Notes under the pieces: model-generated
Databases searched by the model: none
Seen by the model: the letters and a program-made list of their open reading frames with translations, nothing else
Told to the model about the DNA's origin: nothing
Assembly (NCBI GenBank): GCA_021783695.1
Contig: JAJXTO010000014.1
Coordinates: 1 to 64,000, forward strand
DNA from: Pseudomonadota bacterium
Lineage (GTDB): Bacteria; Pseudomonadota; Gammaproteobacteria; Burkholderiales; Burkholderiaceae_C
Direction of reading: 5' to 3'
Length of the DNA: 64,000 bases
Shown: positions 19,734 through 29,300 of the stretch, piece by piece
Numbering within the stretch: the stretch's first letter is position 1
Layout of the letters: every line of letters begins with the position of its first letter
Program-made: the position numbers and the translations under genes

Positions 19734-21160
19734 CGGAAAAACACCAGGGTGAGCATGAGAAAGCACGGCAGCAGGATGGCGAACGACCAGCCCATATAGC
19801 CGAAGAACGAGGGCATGCGCACGCCGCGATGCTCGGCAATCGCCTTGACCATGAAGTTCGGCGCATTGCCGATGTAGGTGACCGCGCCCATGAACACCGC
19901 ACCGGCCGAGATGGCTGCGAGCGTCGTGACCTGCGCCATGAGGTGCGCCGCGTCGCCCCCGGCGAGGTTGAAGAACACCAGATAGGTGGGCGCGTTATCC
20001 AGAAAGGAGGAGAGCGCGCCGGTGAGCCAGAAGTAGGTCGCGGCGATGGGCTGGCCCTGGGCATCGGTGCTCAGCCGGACCAGCGCGGCGAGCGCCCCGC
20101 CCTCGCCCGCGCGCAGGATGGCGATCACCGGAATGATGGTGAGAAAAATTCCGAGAAACAGCTTGGCCACCTCGATCATCGGCGCCCATGTGAACTGGTT
20201 TTCATGCCGTGCCTGCCATGGCGTGGTGAGCAGGGACAGCAGCGCAATGAGGATGAGCGCGGCATCGCGCGTGAGGTTCTGCAGCTCCAGGCTTTGACCG
20301 AGGATGGGCACAGCCACCCCCGGCTTCCACACCCCGCTGTTCAGCACGGCAAGGACGATGGCCAGCAGCCACAGCACATTCCACGCACCAAGGATGCCCA
20401 GCGGACTGTCGGGCGTGGGATCGACGGTGCTGCGTGCAGTCTCCTTGCTCCAGTACCAGCGGTCGAGCAGATAGAACAGCGCCAGCAGCAGTGCGCACAG
20501 CAGCGCGGTGGGCGCCAGCAGGTGTTTGAGCGTCCAGAAGAAATCGACTCCCTTGAGAAAGCCGAGGAACAGCGGCGGATCGCCCAATGGGGTGAGCGCG
20601 CCCCCTGCATTGGCCACCAGGAAGATGAAGAACACGAGCACATGCGCATTGTGGCGGCGGGCATCGTTGGCGCGGATGACCGGACGCACCATCAGCATGG
20701 CCGCGCCCGTGGTGCCCATGAGGCTGGCAAGCACCGTGCCGATGGCCAGCAGCAGGGTGTTCTGCGCCGGGCTGCCATGCAGATTGCCGCGCACCGCAAT
20801 GCCGCCGCTGACCGTGTAGAGCGCGGTGAGCAGGATGACGAAGGGCAGGTACTCGTGCAGGAGGGTGTGCAGAGCGGCGTTCCAGGTGGCCTGCACGCCG
20901 AAGCCGGCGGCGAAGGGAATGAGAAACAGCGCCACCCAGCCCGCGGCGATCTTGCCCTGATGGTGATGCCACAACTGGCCCGCAAACAGTGGCAGAAGCG
21001 CGATGGACAGCAGCATGGCGGCAAAGGGCATGCCCCACCACAGGCTGAGGGTGGACGGGTCAGGGCCGCTTGCGGCAAACGCGGTCGCCGGGAAGGCTGC
21101 GGCCCACGCGGCCAGCAGCGGCATCGATCGCCATGCCGCGCTGCGGCGCTCAGTCGGCAT
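19730..21160 (-). CDS. Na+/H+ antiporter, NhaD/ArsB-type ion transporter
   Basis: Inner-membrane ion antiporter of 476 residues with about 12 hydrophobic segments. After an N-terminal signal-like segment (ATAFAASGPDP) it shows the conserved half-membrane motifs NAGGALTPLGDPPLFLGF and, near the C-terminus, DNAPTYLVFFNLAG, typical of the NhaD/CitM superfamily. The start at 21160 overlaps the LutC-like stop by 11 bases; ATG 21124 is an alternative. Sodium is the usual family substrate, but this is not shown here. Confidence 0.82.
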   Translation of the reverse strand: MPTERRSAAWRSMPLLAAWAAAFPATAFAASGPDPSTLSLWWGMPFAAMLLSIALLPLFAGQLWHHHQGKIAAGWVALFLIPFAAGFGVQATWNAALHTLLHEYLPFVILLTALYTVSGGIAVRGNLHGSPAQNTLLLAIGTVLASLMGTTGAAMLMVRPVIRANDARRHNAHVLVFFIFLVANAGGALTPLGDPPLFLGFLKGVDFFWTLKHLLAPTALLCALLLALFYLLDRWYWSKETARSTVDPTPDSPLGILGAWNVLWLLAIVLAVLNSGVWKPGVAVPILGQSLELQNLTRDAALILIALLSLLTTPWQARHENQFTWAPMIEVAKLFLGIFLTIIPVIAILRAGEGGALAALVRLSTDAQGQPIAATYFWLTGALSSFLDNAPTYLVFFNLAGGDAAHLMAQVTTLAAISAGAVFMGAVTYIGNAPNFMVKAIAEHRGVRMPSFFGYMGWSFAILLPCFLMLTLVFFR

Positions 21161-21812
21161 CGACGATCACCACATGCACGCGGTACGGGCCATGCGCGCC
21201 GAGCACGATGGTCTGTTCGATGTCGCCTGTGCGCGACGGCCCGGACACCGTGCTCAAGGCACGCGGCAGCTCACCCAGCTCGGCACGCAGGAGCGCGTAG
21301 GCGTCCTCCAGCGCGGCAACGACGCGGCTGGCCGGGACAATGGCGATATGCGTTTCCGGCAGCAAATGGGTGGACGACGGCGTCGCAGGCGAACTTGCCA
21401 GCACCAGCGAACCCGTCTCGGCCACGGCGCAGAAGCAACCCGTGATGCCGAGCTTGTCGTCATCGCGCGGCGGGCGGCACTCCAAAGCCAGCCCGGCCTG
21501 CGCCCACGGAAGCCCGGCCAGGGTGTCCCAGCCGACGCCCTGCGCCTCCAAGCCCTGTTCGCGCAGGTAAGCCGCCACCGCCTGCGGCACATCCTGCCGA
21601 CTGGCCACGCGCGCCACCGTCGTCTGCAACGACAGCGCCTGCGTGGTGAACGCGGCGATCCGGTCGTCGCCCAAGCGGGGCTGCGGGCCGCGCACATGCC
21701 GATGGATGTCAGCTTCGGCATCCTGCACTTCCATCGCGTGCAGCGCAGCGGGTCGCCCTTGCCGGGCACGGATTTGCGCCAGGATCGCGGCGCGGGCGGT
21801 GTCGGTATTCAT
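21150..21812 (-). CDS. lutC: LutC/YkgG-family (LUD domain) protein
   Basis: LUD-domain protein of about 220 residues. LutC normally works with the iron-sulfur proteins LutA and LutB in lactate oxidation. Family features are GITGCFCAVAETGSLVL and the C-terminal SGPSRTGDIEQTIVLGAHGP. ATG 21812 (MNTDTARAAIL) fits the family best; the frame is open to 21872, and no start has a clear ribosome site. lutA and lutB are absent from both sides, so it is a solitary member joined by overlap to an antiporter. A role in 2-hydroxyacid metabolism would fit the dehydrogenase two genes on, as inference. Confidence 0.8.
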   Translation of the reverse strand: MNTDTARAAILAQIRARQGRPAALHAMEVQDAEADIHRHVRGPQPRLGDDRIAAFTTQALSLQTTVARVASRQDVPQAVAAYLREQGLEAQGVGWDTLAGLPWAQAGLALECRPPRDDDKLGITGCFCAVAETGSLVLASSPATPSSTHLLPETHIAIVPASRVVAALEDAYALLRAELGELPRALSTVSGPSRTGDIEQTIVLGAHGPYRVHVVIVDAD

Positions 21813-21861
21813 GGGTTGCGAATGCATGGAAACGGTGGATCGGTTGGAGTCGGCTTCCTGC

Positions 21862-22248
21862 TCAAACATCAAGACGGAATCCCAAATCCAGTTCAGATGC
21901 GGGCTGGCCGCACAGGCCCCAGTTTTCGAGGGGAGGCTCGATCAGAACGATCAGAATGTCTGAGGCCTGAATGCCGAGTGCCCCCAGTCTTGCAACGAGG
22001 CCCTGGTACAACTTGCGCTTGGCTTCGAGACTGCGGCCGGGAAAGAGCAGAAATTCCACAAAGGTGTAGTTTTCTGTCTTGCCCGGAGGGACGGGGCAGT
22101 GCTCAGGCTTGTGTTCAATGTAGCGGATCTGCTTGTCATCTTCAGGCACCTTGAGCGCCTCGATTTGGGCTTGATAAACAGCCTCGATCAAGGCGGCGAC
22201 CCTCTCGGGAGGATGCGAGCGGCACACTTCGATCTTTGCAATGGGCAT
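21862..22248 (-). CDS. Tautomerase-superfamily protein
   Basis: 128 residues. Met is followed directly by Pro (MPIAKIEV), and the exposed Pro1 is the catalytic base of this superfamily. FVEFLLFPGRSLEAKR and VLIEPPLENWGLCG fit the longer Tautomerase_2-type members. The start is ATG 22248, with TTGGAGGCAG six bases before it; the open frame beyond (to 22314) would bury Pro1. The natural substrate is unknown. Confidence 0.82.
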   Translation of the reverse strand: MPIAKIEVCRSHPPERVAALIEAVYQAQIEALKVPEDDKQIRYIEHKPEHCPVPPGKTENYTFVEFLLFPGRSLEAKRKLYQGLVARLGALGIQASDILIVLIEPPLENWGLCGQPASELDLGFRLDV

Positions 22249-22288
22249 AAGCTGCCTCCAAATTGGACAAGCGATCCTGATCTCGATT

Positions 22289-22594
22289 TCAAGTCGTGAT
22301 TGGCTGAAACACACGGATGCGAGGTGCGATCTTGCTCTTGAGTTCCCGCGTGGTGATGCGCATGTCGTACTCCGACTGCAGATTCAGCCAGAAGCGCGGT
22401 TCCATCGCGAAGTAGAGCCCCAGGCGCAGTGCGGTGTCAGCGGTGATCGGGCGCTTGCCATGCACGATGTCGCTGATACGGCTGGGCGAGACGTCGAGAT
22501 CTGCCGCCAGCCGCTGGATGGTCAGACCCATCGGGCGCATGAACTCCTCCAACAAAATTTCGCCTGGATGAATTTCTTCAAGCAATGCAACCAT
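22289..22594 (-). CDS. higA: HigA-family antitoxin
   Basis: 101-residue Xre-type helix-turn-helix antitoxin. It begins MVALLEEIHPGEILLEEFM, the HigA signature, and has the DNA-binding helix LAADLDVSPSRISDIVHG. GGAGAA lies before ATG 22594, so I prefer it to the ATG at 22609. It follows higB directly and should neutralise HigB and repress the pair. Confidence 0.92.
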   Translation of the reverse strand: MVALLEEIHPGEILLEEFMRPMGLTIQRLAADLDVSPSRISDIVHGKRPITADTALRLGLYFAMEPRFWLNLQSEYDMRITTRELKSKIAPRIRVFQPITT

Positions 22595-22609
22595 GCCGGT
22601 TCTCCGCAT

Positions 22610-22888
22610 TCAGTGATAGTCCACGATCTCGACCTGATGTGCGCCAGCGCGCTTCCAGACAAAACACAGCCGCCATTGGTCGTTGATGCGAATGCTGTGC
22701 TGCCCCTTGCGTTCTCCTTTGAGCGCTTCAAGCTGATTGCCTGGCGGGACTCTGAGGCTTGCCAATTCGGTGACCGCGTGCAATTGCAATAACTTGCGCC
22801 GCGCCACACGCTCGATGTTGCGAAAGCGTGCGACCGGCCGACTCTGAAACAAAGCCTGGGTGTCGGCACAAGCGAAACTGTGAATCAT
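22610..22888 (-). CDS. higB: HigB-family toxin (RelE-type ribosome-dependent RNase)
   Basis: 92 residues from ATG 22888; a TTG at 22894 is possible. The conserved end INDQWRLCFVWKR and IVDYH marks HigB toxins that cleave mRNA on the ribosome. The toxin-first order, with the antitoxin just downstream, is the usual hig order. The frame is intact, so the module looks active. Confidence 0.92.
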   Translation of the reverse strand: MIHSFACADTQALFQSRPVARFRNIERVARRKLLQLHAVTELASLRVPPGNQLEALKGERKGQHSIRINDQWRLCFVWKRAGAHQVEIVDYH

Positions 22889-22944
22889 GCCCAATAATCG
22901 TCCGCGACACGGAATCTGTCAAGAAGACCCCATGATCCAGAAAA

Positions 22945-24162
22945 CTACCCATCCTCCGCATCATGCTCCACGAGTTGGCTGGCGGGGATCTGGAAGACTT
23001 CGCGCAGATACGCCAGATACGCCGGGTCGTCGCACATGTTCTTGCCCGGCGCGTCGCTGACCTTGGCCACGGGCTGACCGTTGCAGCGCGTCATCTTGAG
23101 CACCATCTGCGGGGCGTCGTAGCCGAGATCGTGCATGAGATTGGTGCCGATGCCGAAGGCCAGGCCCACGCGCTGGTGAAACTGCCGGTACAGGGCGATG
23201 ACCTTCGGGATGGTCAGCATGTCGCTGAAGACCAGCGTCTTGGTGCGCGGGTCGACGCGGTTGTTCTGGTAGTGCGCGATCATCGCTTCACCCCAGGCGA
23301 AGGGGTCACCCGAGTCGTGCCGGGCGCCGTCGAACAGCTTGCAGAAATACAGATCGAAGTCGCGCAGGAAGGCCTGCAGGCCATAGACGTCGGCCAGGGC
23401 GATGCCCAGATCGCCGCGGTATTCCTTGGCCCACATCTCGAAGGCGAACACCTGGGTGTCGCGCAGACGCGGGCCCAGCGCCTGGCAGGCTTGCAGGTAT
23501 TCGTGCGCCATGGTGCCCAGCGGGGTGAGGCCCATCTCCTTGGCGAGCAGCACATTGCTGGTTCCGGCAAGCTGCGGGCCGAGGCCGCCATGCAGGCGAC
23601 CGAGCACCTGTGCCTGCCAGCGGCGGGAGTAGCGCCGCCGCGTGCCGTAGTCAGCGATGCGGCAGTCCTGCAGTTCAGGCGTGTGGAGCAGCGCGATCTT
23701 GTCGTCCAGTCTTTGCAGCCCGGCATGCAGATCGGCATGGGCATGGGCGTGGCGGGCATAGACCTCACTGACGATGGCCAGCACCGGCACCTCGAACAGA
23801 ATGGTGTGCAGCCAGGGACCGCGGATGGCGATGTCGATCTCGCCGCGGGCGCGGGCTGCCGCGTCTGCCGCCGGGGTGGCGCTGATGCGCTGGCGGTTGA
23901 GGCGAAAGAGGGCGAGGAAGTCGATGAAGTCGCTCTTGATGAAGCGCAGGCTGCGCAGATAGTCGAGTTCGTCCTGCCGGAAGGTGAGCGTGCACAGGGC
24001 ATCGAGTTCGGCGTTGATCTCCTCCAGCCGCGACACCAGATCGACCCCGGACGTGCGGCATTTGAAGCGGTACTCCACCTGCGCACCGGGGAAGTGATGC
24101 AGCACCACCTGCATCATGGTGAATTTGTAGAGGTCGGTGTCGAGCAGGGATGTGATGATCAT
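22945..24162 (-). CDS. pncB: Nicotinate phosphoribosyltransferase
   Basis: Joins nicotinate and PRPP in NAD salvage; 405 residues. It has the N-terminal [31 protein letters not shown] with the histidine that is phosphorylated in the reaction, and the GIGTNLMHD phosphate-binding segment. Start ATG 24162 overlaps the upstream DUF1992 stop. The frame open to 24345 is Arg/Pro-rich shadow. nadB, for de novo NAD synthesis, is also in the window (59062), so both routes exist. Confidence 0.95.
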   Translation of the reverse strand: MIITSLLDTDLYKFTMMQVVLHHFPGAQVEYRFKCRTSGVDLVSRLEEINAELDALCTLTFRQDELDYLRSLRFIKSDFIDFLALFRLNRQRISATPAADAAARARGEIDIAIRGPWLHTILFEVPVLAIVSEVYARHAHAHADLHAGLQRLDDKIALLHTPELQDCRIADYGTRRRYSRRWQAQVLGRLHGGLGPQLAGTSNVLLAKEMGLTPLGTMAHEYLQACQALGPRLRDTQVFAFEMWAKEYRGDLGIALADVYGLQAFLRDFDLYFCKLFDGARHDSGDPFAWGEAMIAHYQNNRVDPRTKTLVFSDMLTIPKVIALYRQFHQRVGLAFGIGTNLMHDLGYDAPQMVLKMTRCNGQPVAKVSDAPGKNMCDDPAYLAYLREVFQIPASQLVEHDAEDG

Positions 24163-24428
24163 GGGCGGGTGCGGTTGCGGCGCTGGCGCGTGAGGGCCCT
24201 GGCCCAGAGCAGACGCAGCGCGGCGCGCTCCCGCTGGTCTTGCACGGTGTCGGTGGGCGCGCGTCGGGCGCGGTCGAGAAGTTCCAGGCCGAGGCGGGCC
24301 TGAGCGTCGAGCGCGCCGTCGCGCAGGGAGAGGTCGAGCGGACATCCGGCGCCAGGCAGATTGTCGAGCTTGCCGTCCTGCACCGCCTGAGCGATGCGGG
24401 CTTCGCCGATCCAGGCCAGCGCGTTCAT
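24159..24428 (-). CDS. DUF1992 (DnaJ-homologue-subfamily-C-like) small protein
   Basis: 89 residues. The N-terminal half ([22 protein letters not shown], residues 7-28, interrupted here only by convention) matches the DUF1992 signature of an Asp-Asn-Leu-Pro-Gly turn. The C-terminal half is a basic helix. Function is unknown. The start overlaps the nitroreductase stop by 4 bases and the stop overlaps the pncB start by 4, so the three genes form one translationally coupled unit. Confidence 0.8.
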   Translation of the reverse strand: MNALAWIGEARIAQAVQDGKLDNLPGAGCPLDLSLRDGALDAQARLGLELLDRARRAPTDTVQDQRERAALRLLWARALTRQRRNRTRP

Positions 24429-25171
24429 TGGTCGTGGAAGCGGGCGAATGCCGCCACCGGCGCGCGCTCGGTGACCAGGGTGTTTTCGATGGCCGCCGGA
24501 TCGGCCCAGCCCAGTGCCATGCCGCACACCACCTGCTGCGTGGCGGCGTCGAGCGCCAGTTCGTCTTCGATGACGCGGTGGAACTGAGTGAACGCCGCTT
24601 GCGGACAGGTGTCCAGCCCGCGCCCGCGCGCCGCCACCATGATGTTCTGCAAGAACATGCCGTAGTCCAGCCAACTGCCCTGTTCCAAGACGCGGTCGAT
24701 GGTGAAGATCAGACCGACCGGGGCGTCGAAAAACAGGTAGTTGCGGCCATGCTGCGCGTGCATCGTAGCCTTGTCGCCCTTCTGGATACCGAGCAGGCCG
24801 TATAGATCCCAGCCCACCTTGCGGCGGCGGTCGATGTAGGGCGAGCGCCATGTGCGCGGGTAGTAGGCGTAATCCTCGGTGTGCTGCTCCGCCTGCGCGG
24901 GGTCGTCATACGCCGCCAGAATGCGGGACGACAGCCGCGCCTTGGCCGCGCCGGTGAGCACATGCACCTGCCAGGGCTGGGTGTTGGTGCCCGACGGCGC
25001 GCGCGCCGCCACCTGCAGGATGGCTTCGACGGTTTCGCATGGCACCGGCGTGGGTAGGAAGCGGCGAATGGAGCGACGCGAGGCGATGGCGGCGTCCACC
25101 GCTGCCTGCGTCTGCGCGGTGGCGGGGTTGGGCTGCGCGGTACACGGACTGGGGGCTGGGGTTTGGCGCAT
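24425..25171 (-). CDS. Nitroreductase-family flavoprotein
   Basis: FMN-dependent NAD(P)H oxidoreductase of 248 residues. It shows the FMN-binding [13 protein letters not shown] region, [13 protein letters not shown], and the [20 protein letters not shown] stretch of the family. The physiological substrate cannot be told. It is first in the nitroreductase-DUF1992-pncB unit and diverges from the DUF2235 gene across 157 bases. That gap contains a TGACAC direct repeat (gacacgatatgacac) but no assured promoter. Confidence 0.85.
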   Translation of the reverse strand: MRQTPAPSPCTAQPNPATAQTQAAVDAAIASRRSIRRFLPTPVPCETVEAILQVAARAPSGTNTQPWQVHVLTGAAKARLSSRILAAYDDPAQAEQHTEDYAYYPRTWRSPYIDRRRKVGWDLYGLLGIQKGDKATMHAQHGRNYLFFDAPVGLIFTIDRVLEQGSWLDYGMFLQNIMVAARGRGLDTCPQAAFTQFHRVIEDELALDAATQQVVCGMALGWADPAAIENTLVTERAPVAAFARFHDQ

Positions 25172-25328
25172 GCGGATTTCGACTTGGGCGTTTGCGCCAG
25201 TCTATCCGCCGTCATCCAGACCGGGGGTTCCACCGGGTTTGGGGGTGGGCAATTCCGCGAGGCGGGCACATCATGCCGCGCAGGATGGTTGTGACACGAT
25301 ATGACACGCTGCAAGGAGACGATTCGAA

Positions 25329-26372
25329 ATGAAGCGTATCGCCCTGTTTGCCGACGGCACCTGGAGCAAGCCCGACCAAAATGACGGCAATGCCCCGACG
25401 CCGACCAATGTAGTCAAGCTCTCCGTCGCCGTGGCGCCGCAGGACGGGTTAGGCGTCGATCAGATCGTGTTCTACCAGAAGGGTCTGGGCGAACAGGGCG
25501 GACTGTGGGACAAGCTCACCGGCGGCGCGTTTGGCATGGGCATCTCGGCCAATATCCGCGAGCTCTATCTGTTTCTGGTGCAGAACTACGCGCCGGGTGA
25601 CCAGATTTTTCTGTTCGGCTACAGCCGCGGTGCCTACACCGTGCGCAGTGTGGCCGGGATGATCCGTAATTGCGGCGTTTTGCGGCCGCAGTTTGCCCAA
25701 CACATCCCGGACGCCTACGCTCTCTACCGCGACCGCACGCCCGACAGCCACCCGGACGCGCCACAGTCCCTCACTTTCCGCGAGGCCTATTCCTGGCCGG
25801 ATGCGCCCATCGAGCTCATCGGCGTATGGGACACGGTGGGCGCATTGGGCGTTCCGGTCACGCCGCTGCGCTTCTGGACCAAGCATCTGTACGAATTCCA
25901 CGACGTGACGCTGAGCAGCCATGTGCGCTATGGCTATCAGGCCCTGGCGGTGGACGAGCGGCGCAAACCCTTCTCCCCCACGCTGTGGCAGACCCAGAGC
26001 CATGCCAACAATCAGGTGGTGGAGCAGGCCTGGTTTCCCGGCGTGCATGGCGATGTCGGCGGCGGGCAAACCCTCACCGGCCTGTCCGATGGCGCCCTGC
26101 TGTGGATGGCCGACCGCGCCAGCCGCTGCGGCCTTGCGCTCGACGCCTCGCTGCTGCCCCCGCACGGCGACCCCGCAGCACCGATGGGCGACACCATGAC
26201 CCTGTTCTACCGGCTTCTGGGCCAGCGCGAACGTCAGCCGGGGCAGACCAATCCCACCGGGCACGAGGGCGTGCACACCTCCACCCTCAGCCGCCATTCG
26301 GCGCTGCCGGACTACCGCCCGCCGGCGCTCGAACGCTTCCTGTCCATGCGGCCGGTCACTTATTTGCCCTGA
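25329..26372 (+). CDS. DUF2235 alpha/beta-hydrolase (T6SS-phospholipase-like domain)
   Basis: 347 residues. It begins KRIALFADGTW, has the nucleophile elbow GYSRGAYTVR (GxSxG with Ser) and WDTVGALGVP, all DUF2235 features. The domain is shared with type VI phospholipase effectors (Tle1), but no T6SS genes, immunity gene or signal peptide is here, so a housekeeping esterase is as likely. A CAAGGAGAC ribosome site precedes ATG 25329. Its last 13 bases overlap the end of the convergent DUF748 gene. Confidence 0.85.
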   Translation: MKRIALFADGTWSKPDQNDGNAPTPTNVVKLSVAVAPQDGLGVDQIVFYQKGLGEQGGLWDKLTGGAFGMGISANIRELYLFLVQNYAPGDQIFLFGYSRGAYTVRSVAGMIRNCGVLRPQFAQHIPDAYALYRDRTPDSHPDAPQSLTFREAYSWPDAPIELIGVWDTVGALGVPVTPLRFWTKHLYEFHDVTLSSHVRYGYQALAVDERRKPFSPTLWQTQSHANNQVVEQAWFPGVHGDVGGGQTLTGLSDGALLWMADRASRCGLALDASLLPPHGDPAAPMGDTMTLFYRLLGQRERQPGQTNPTGHEGVHTSTLSRHSALPDYRPPALERFLSMRPVTYLP

Positions 26373-29300
26373 AGGACCGCAGCGGGCATCGCGCCGGATG
26401 CCGCTGCGGCCGCTGGCGCGGCAGCCGCTTGATTTGTGCCCAGACCGAGTTTAAGCACCACCTCATGCTGCGCCTGATCTGCCGCCTGGACGGTTGGCCC
26501 GATCTGCACCCGCGCCGTGGTCAGTGCCTTGGGGCCCGTGGTCAGCGCGGTCGCCACGGCCTTGGCACGCGCCTGCGCCAGGGCGTCGAGCGTGGCCTGC
26601 GGAATGACCACGGCCTTGGCCAGTTGCGTCAGCATGGCGTGCAGCAGAGGATGCTCCTGCTTGTCGTCCTTCGGCAGGGACTGCTTGAGGGCGTCGAGCG
26701 CACTGGTTGGATGTTGGTCGAGATAGAGCGCGTTGATGGCATTGCGCGTGCGTGCGCTGCCCAGGTCCAGCGGGCCGGGGCTGGTATCGGGCGACACGGT
26801 CACGCCGAGTTTGCCGAGCACCTGCCGGTGCACCGTGGCATGCTGCAGCGCGGCGGTATCGAGCGCGGTGTCGAGGGTGGGCGGCACCTGTAATTCCAGC
26901 CGGGGGCGCTTGAGCAGCGCCTCGGCTAGCCGCAGCAGTTTTTCGCGCTCGGGCGGCGCGAGCGCAGCACTGCCGGGCGCGAAATGCACGTCCTGCGGCG
27001 GCTGGCCACCACTGCCACCAAAGAGCGCACCCAGGGCGCGGAACGGGGCAGTGACAATCTTGGTGAGCACGTTGACAATGGCCTGCCAGATGATGCCGCC
27101 ATAGCTGAACTGGGGGTTGTTCAGGTCGCCGTGCACCGGCAGGTCGATGTCGATCACCCCGTCGCTGTTTTCCAGCACGGCAATGGCCAGATCGAGCGGC
27201 AGATTCACCGCGCCGGGGCTGTTGACGTGCGGGCCCAGCTTCAGGCGGGTGATGGTGAACTTGTTCACACCCTGCATCTGGGCTTTCTGGATTTTGTATT
27301 CCAGCCGGGCATCGAGCCGCCCCGATTCGATGGTGCGCCCGGCAAACTTGCCGGAGTAAGGCGAGATCGACGCCATGTCGAGATTGCGGAAATCCAGTGT
27401 GACATCGGTCGCGTTGGTGGCGTGGAAGGGCTGCAACTGGCCGCGCACCTTGGCCTGGCCGTAATCGTTCACCTGGCCGTCGAGTTCGATCTGGGCGCTG
27501 CTGTCCGGCGCGTCCGACAGGCCGTTGATCACGCCGCTGAGTTTTTGCATGCGCACGCGGAAGTCCGGCTTGATGGACTGGTCGGTGAAATCCACATCGG
27601 CATTCTCGATGGCGGTACGGTCGATGCGCAGCGCCAGCGGCAATGGCGTTTCGCTGTTGTGCGCCGCACTCGCCGCTGGCGCGGTAGCCGCAGCCGTCTT
27701 GCTGCGGGTCAGCAAAATGGCCTGCACATTGAGGGTACGGTCCGGGTTGAGGACGATGCGGCCATAGGGCTCCACCGCCTGCAGATCGCTGATGGCAACC
27801 GACAGGGGCGCAGTGCCCACGGTCATGCCGCGGGCGGCGAGCTTGCGCCAACCGAGAAAGGGCGTGCGTCCATCAGGCTCGACCAGCGCGAGGTTGTCCA
27901 CCTGCGCGCGGCCCTGGTAGTCCACCTGCGGCGCGGCGCCCTTGCCCGCGCGCAGGCGCACCGCGCCGTCCGCCGAGACCGTGCCGCTGGTGAGCAACAG
28001 GCGCACATAGGGTTTGAGCAGACTGCCAAATGGCATCAGGGCAAGTTTCTGGACCCGCACCTGCAGACTGCCGGCCAGCGGCTGCGGCGCGATCTGGCCG
28101 CGGGCGTTGAATTGCCCGCCCTGCTTCAGCGCGAAGCGCACCTGCAGCGGCACGGGTTTGCGCAAATCCAGGCTGAGGTTTTGCGCGCTGGCCTGGCCCT
28201 GCATCAGGTCGAGGCGGATGGGCTCGGGTGCGGCGCGGTCGTCCAATTGAGCGGACACATTGCGCAGAGTGACACTTCTGAGAGAGACCTCCGGAGAAGA
28301 AGTCGCCTTGCGCGTTGCAGCGCTGGCGGCAAGGTGCGCAGCCGGAGCCGAGACCGGCGCGAACGCCTGCGCCCAGTTCAGCCCGTCCTTGCTCAGATCG
28401 ACCTGCGCGTGCAGACCGTCCACGCTCAGCGCACCGGCCTGGATGCGGGGCGCGCCCACGCCGGGCAGTTCGATCTGGGTGGCGCCGAGTTGCAGGCTGC
28501 TCCAGCGCGTCAGGGGCTGACGCCCGCTGTCGAGTTGCATCGCGCCGAGCTGCATCTGCAGGTCTTTCGCCTGAATCTGCGCCGGGCCGCCTGCTGGCAG
28601 GGTGGCCCGGATCGCGGTGTCGAGCGTCGCGCCCTTGAGCTGCAGATGCAATGGGGCCTTGAAGCTCTGATCGGTGTAGTCCAGGGCTTGCAGCCGGGTG
28701 GCAACACGCTGGACATCGACCGTCCAGCCTGCCGTTGCGCGGGTCGTCGCCTTGCCCGCGGGCGCGGTCTGCGCTGCGGGCTGCGATGTTTGGGGCGCCC
28801 CGGCGCTCATGGCCTGCAGCAGATCGATCTGCCCGCTCGCCAGTCGCTTGAGCCGCATGTTGGCAGCGTCGAGCTGAACCGCGCCGAGCTGCACGCGGTG
28901 CTGCGCCAGATCGGCCTGCACCGCATCGATCTCCAGCGTCGGCAGCGACAGCCAGGGCGGCTCTTTGTCCTCCAGCGCCTGCACCCGCATGTCCTGCAGC
29001 GTGGCCTGCGGCAGTTGCAGGGTCTGCTTTGCCAGATCGACCGTGCCCGGCTGCGTTTGCAGACTGGCCGCCTGCACGCCCGCCTGGCCGATCTGCCCGT
29101 CGATGCCCTGCAGCCGCAGCGGCCCGAAGCCTGCCTGCCGCTTGCCCCATGCGATTTGCGCGCCTTGCAGTTGCGCCGTTTGCAGGGCCATGCGGCTGGC
29201 GCCCGACGCCGTGCTCAGGCCGCTGAGCGCCAGCCCCTGCAGCGACGCGGTCTGCGCCGAGCCGTCGATCCTGGCCTTGTCGAGTTGCAGCGTTTGCCAC

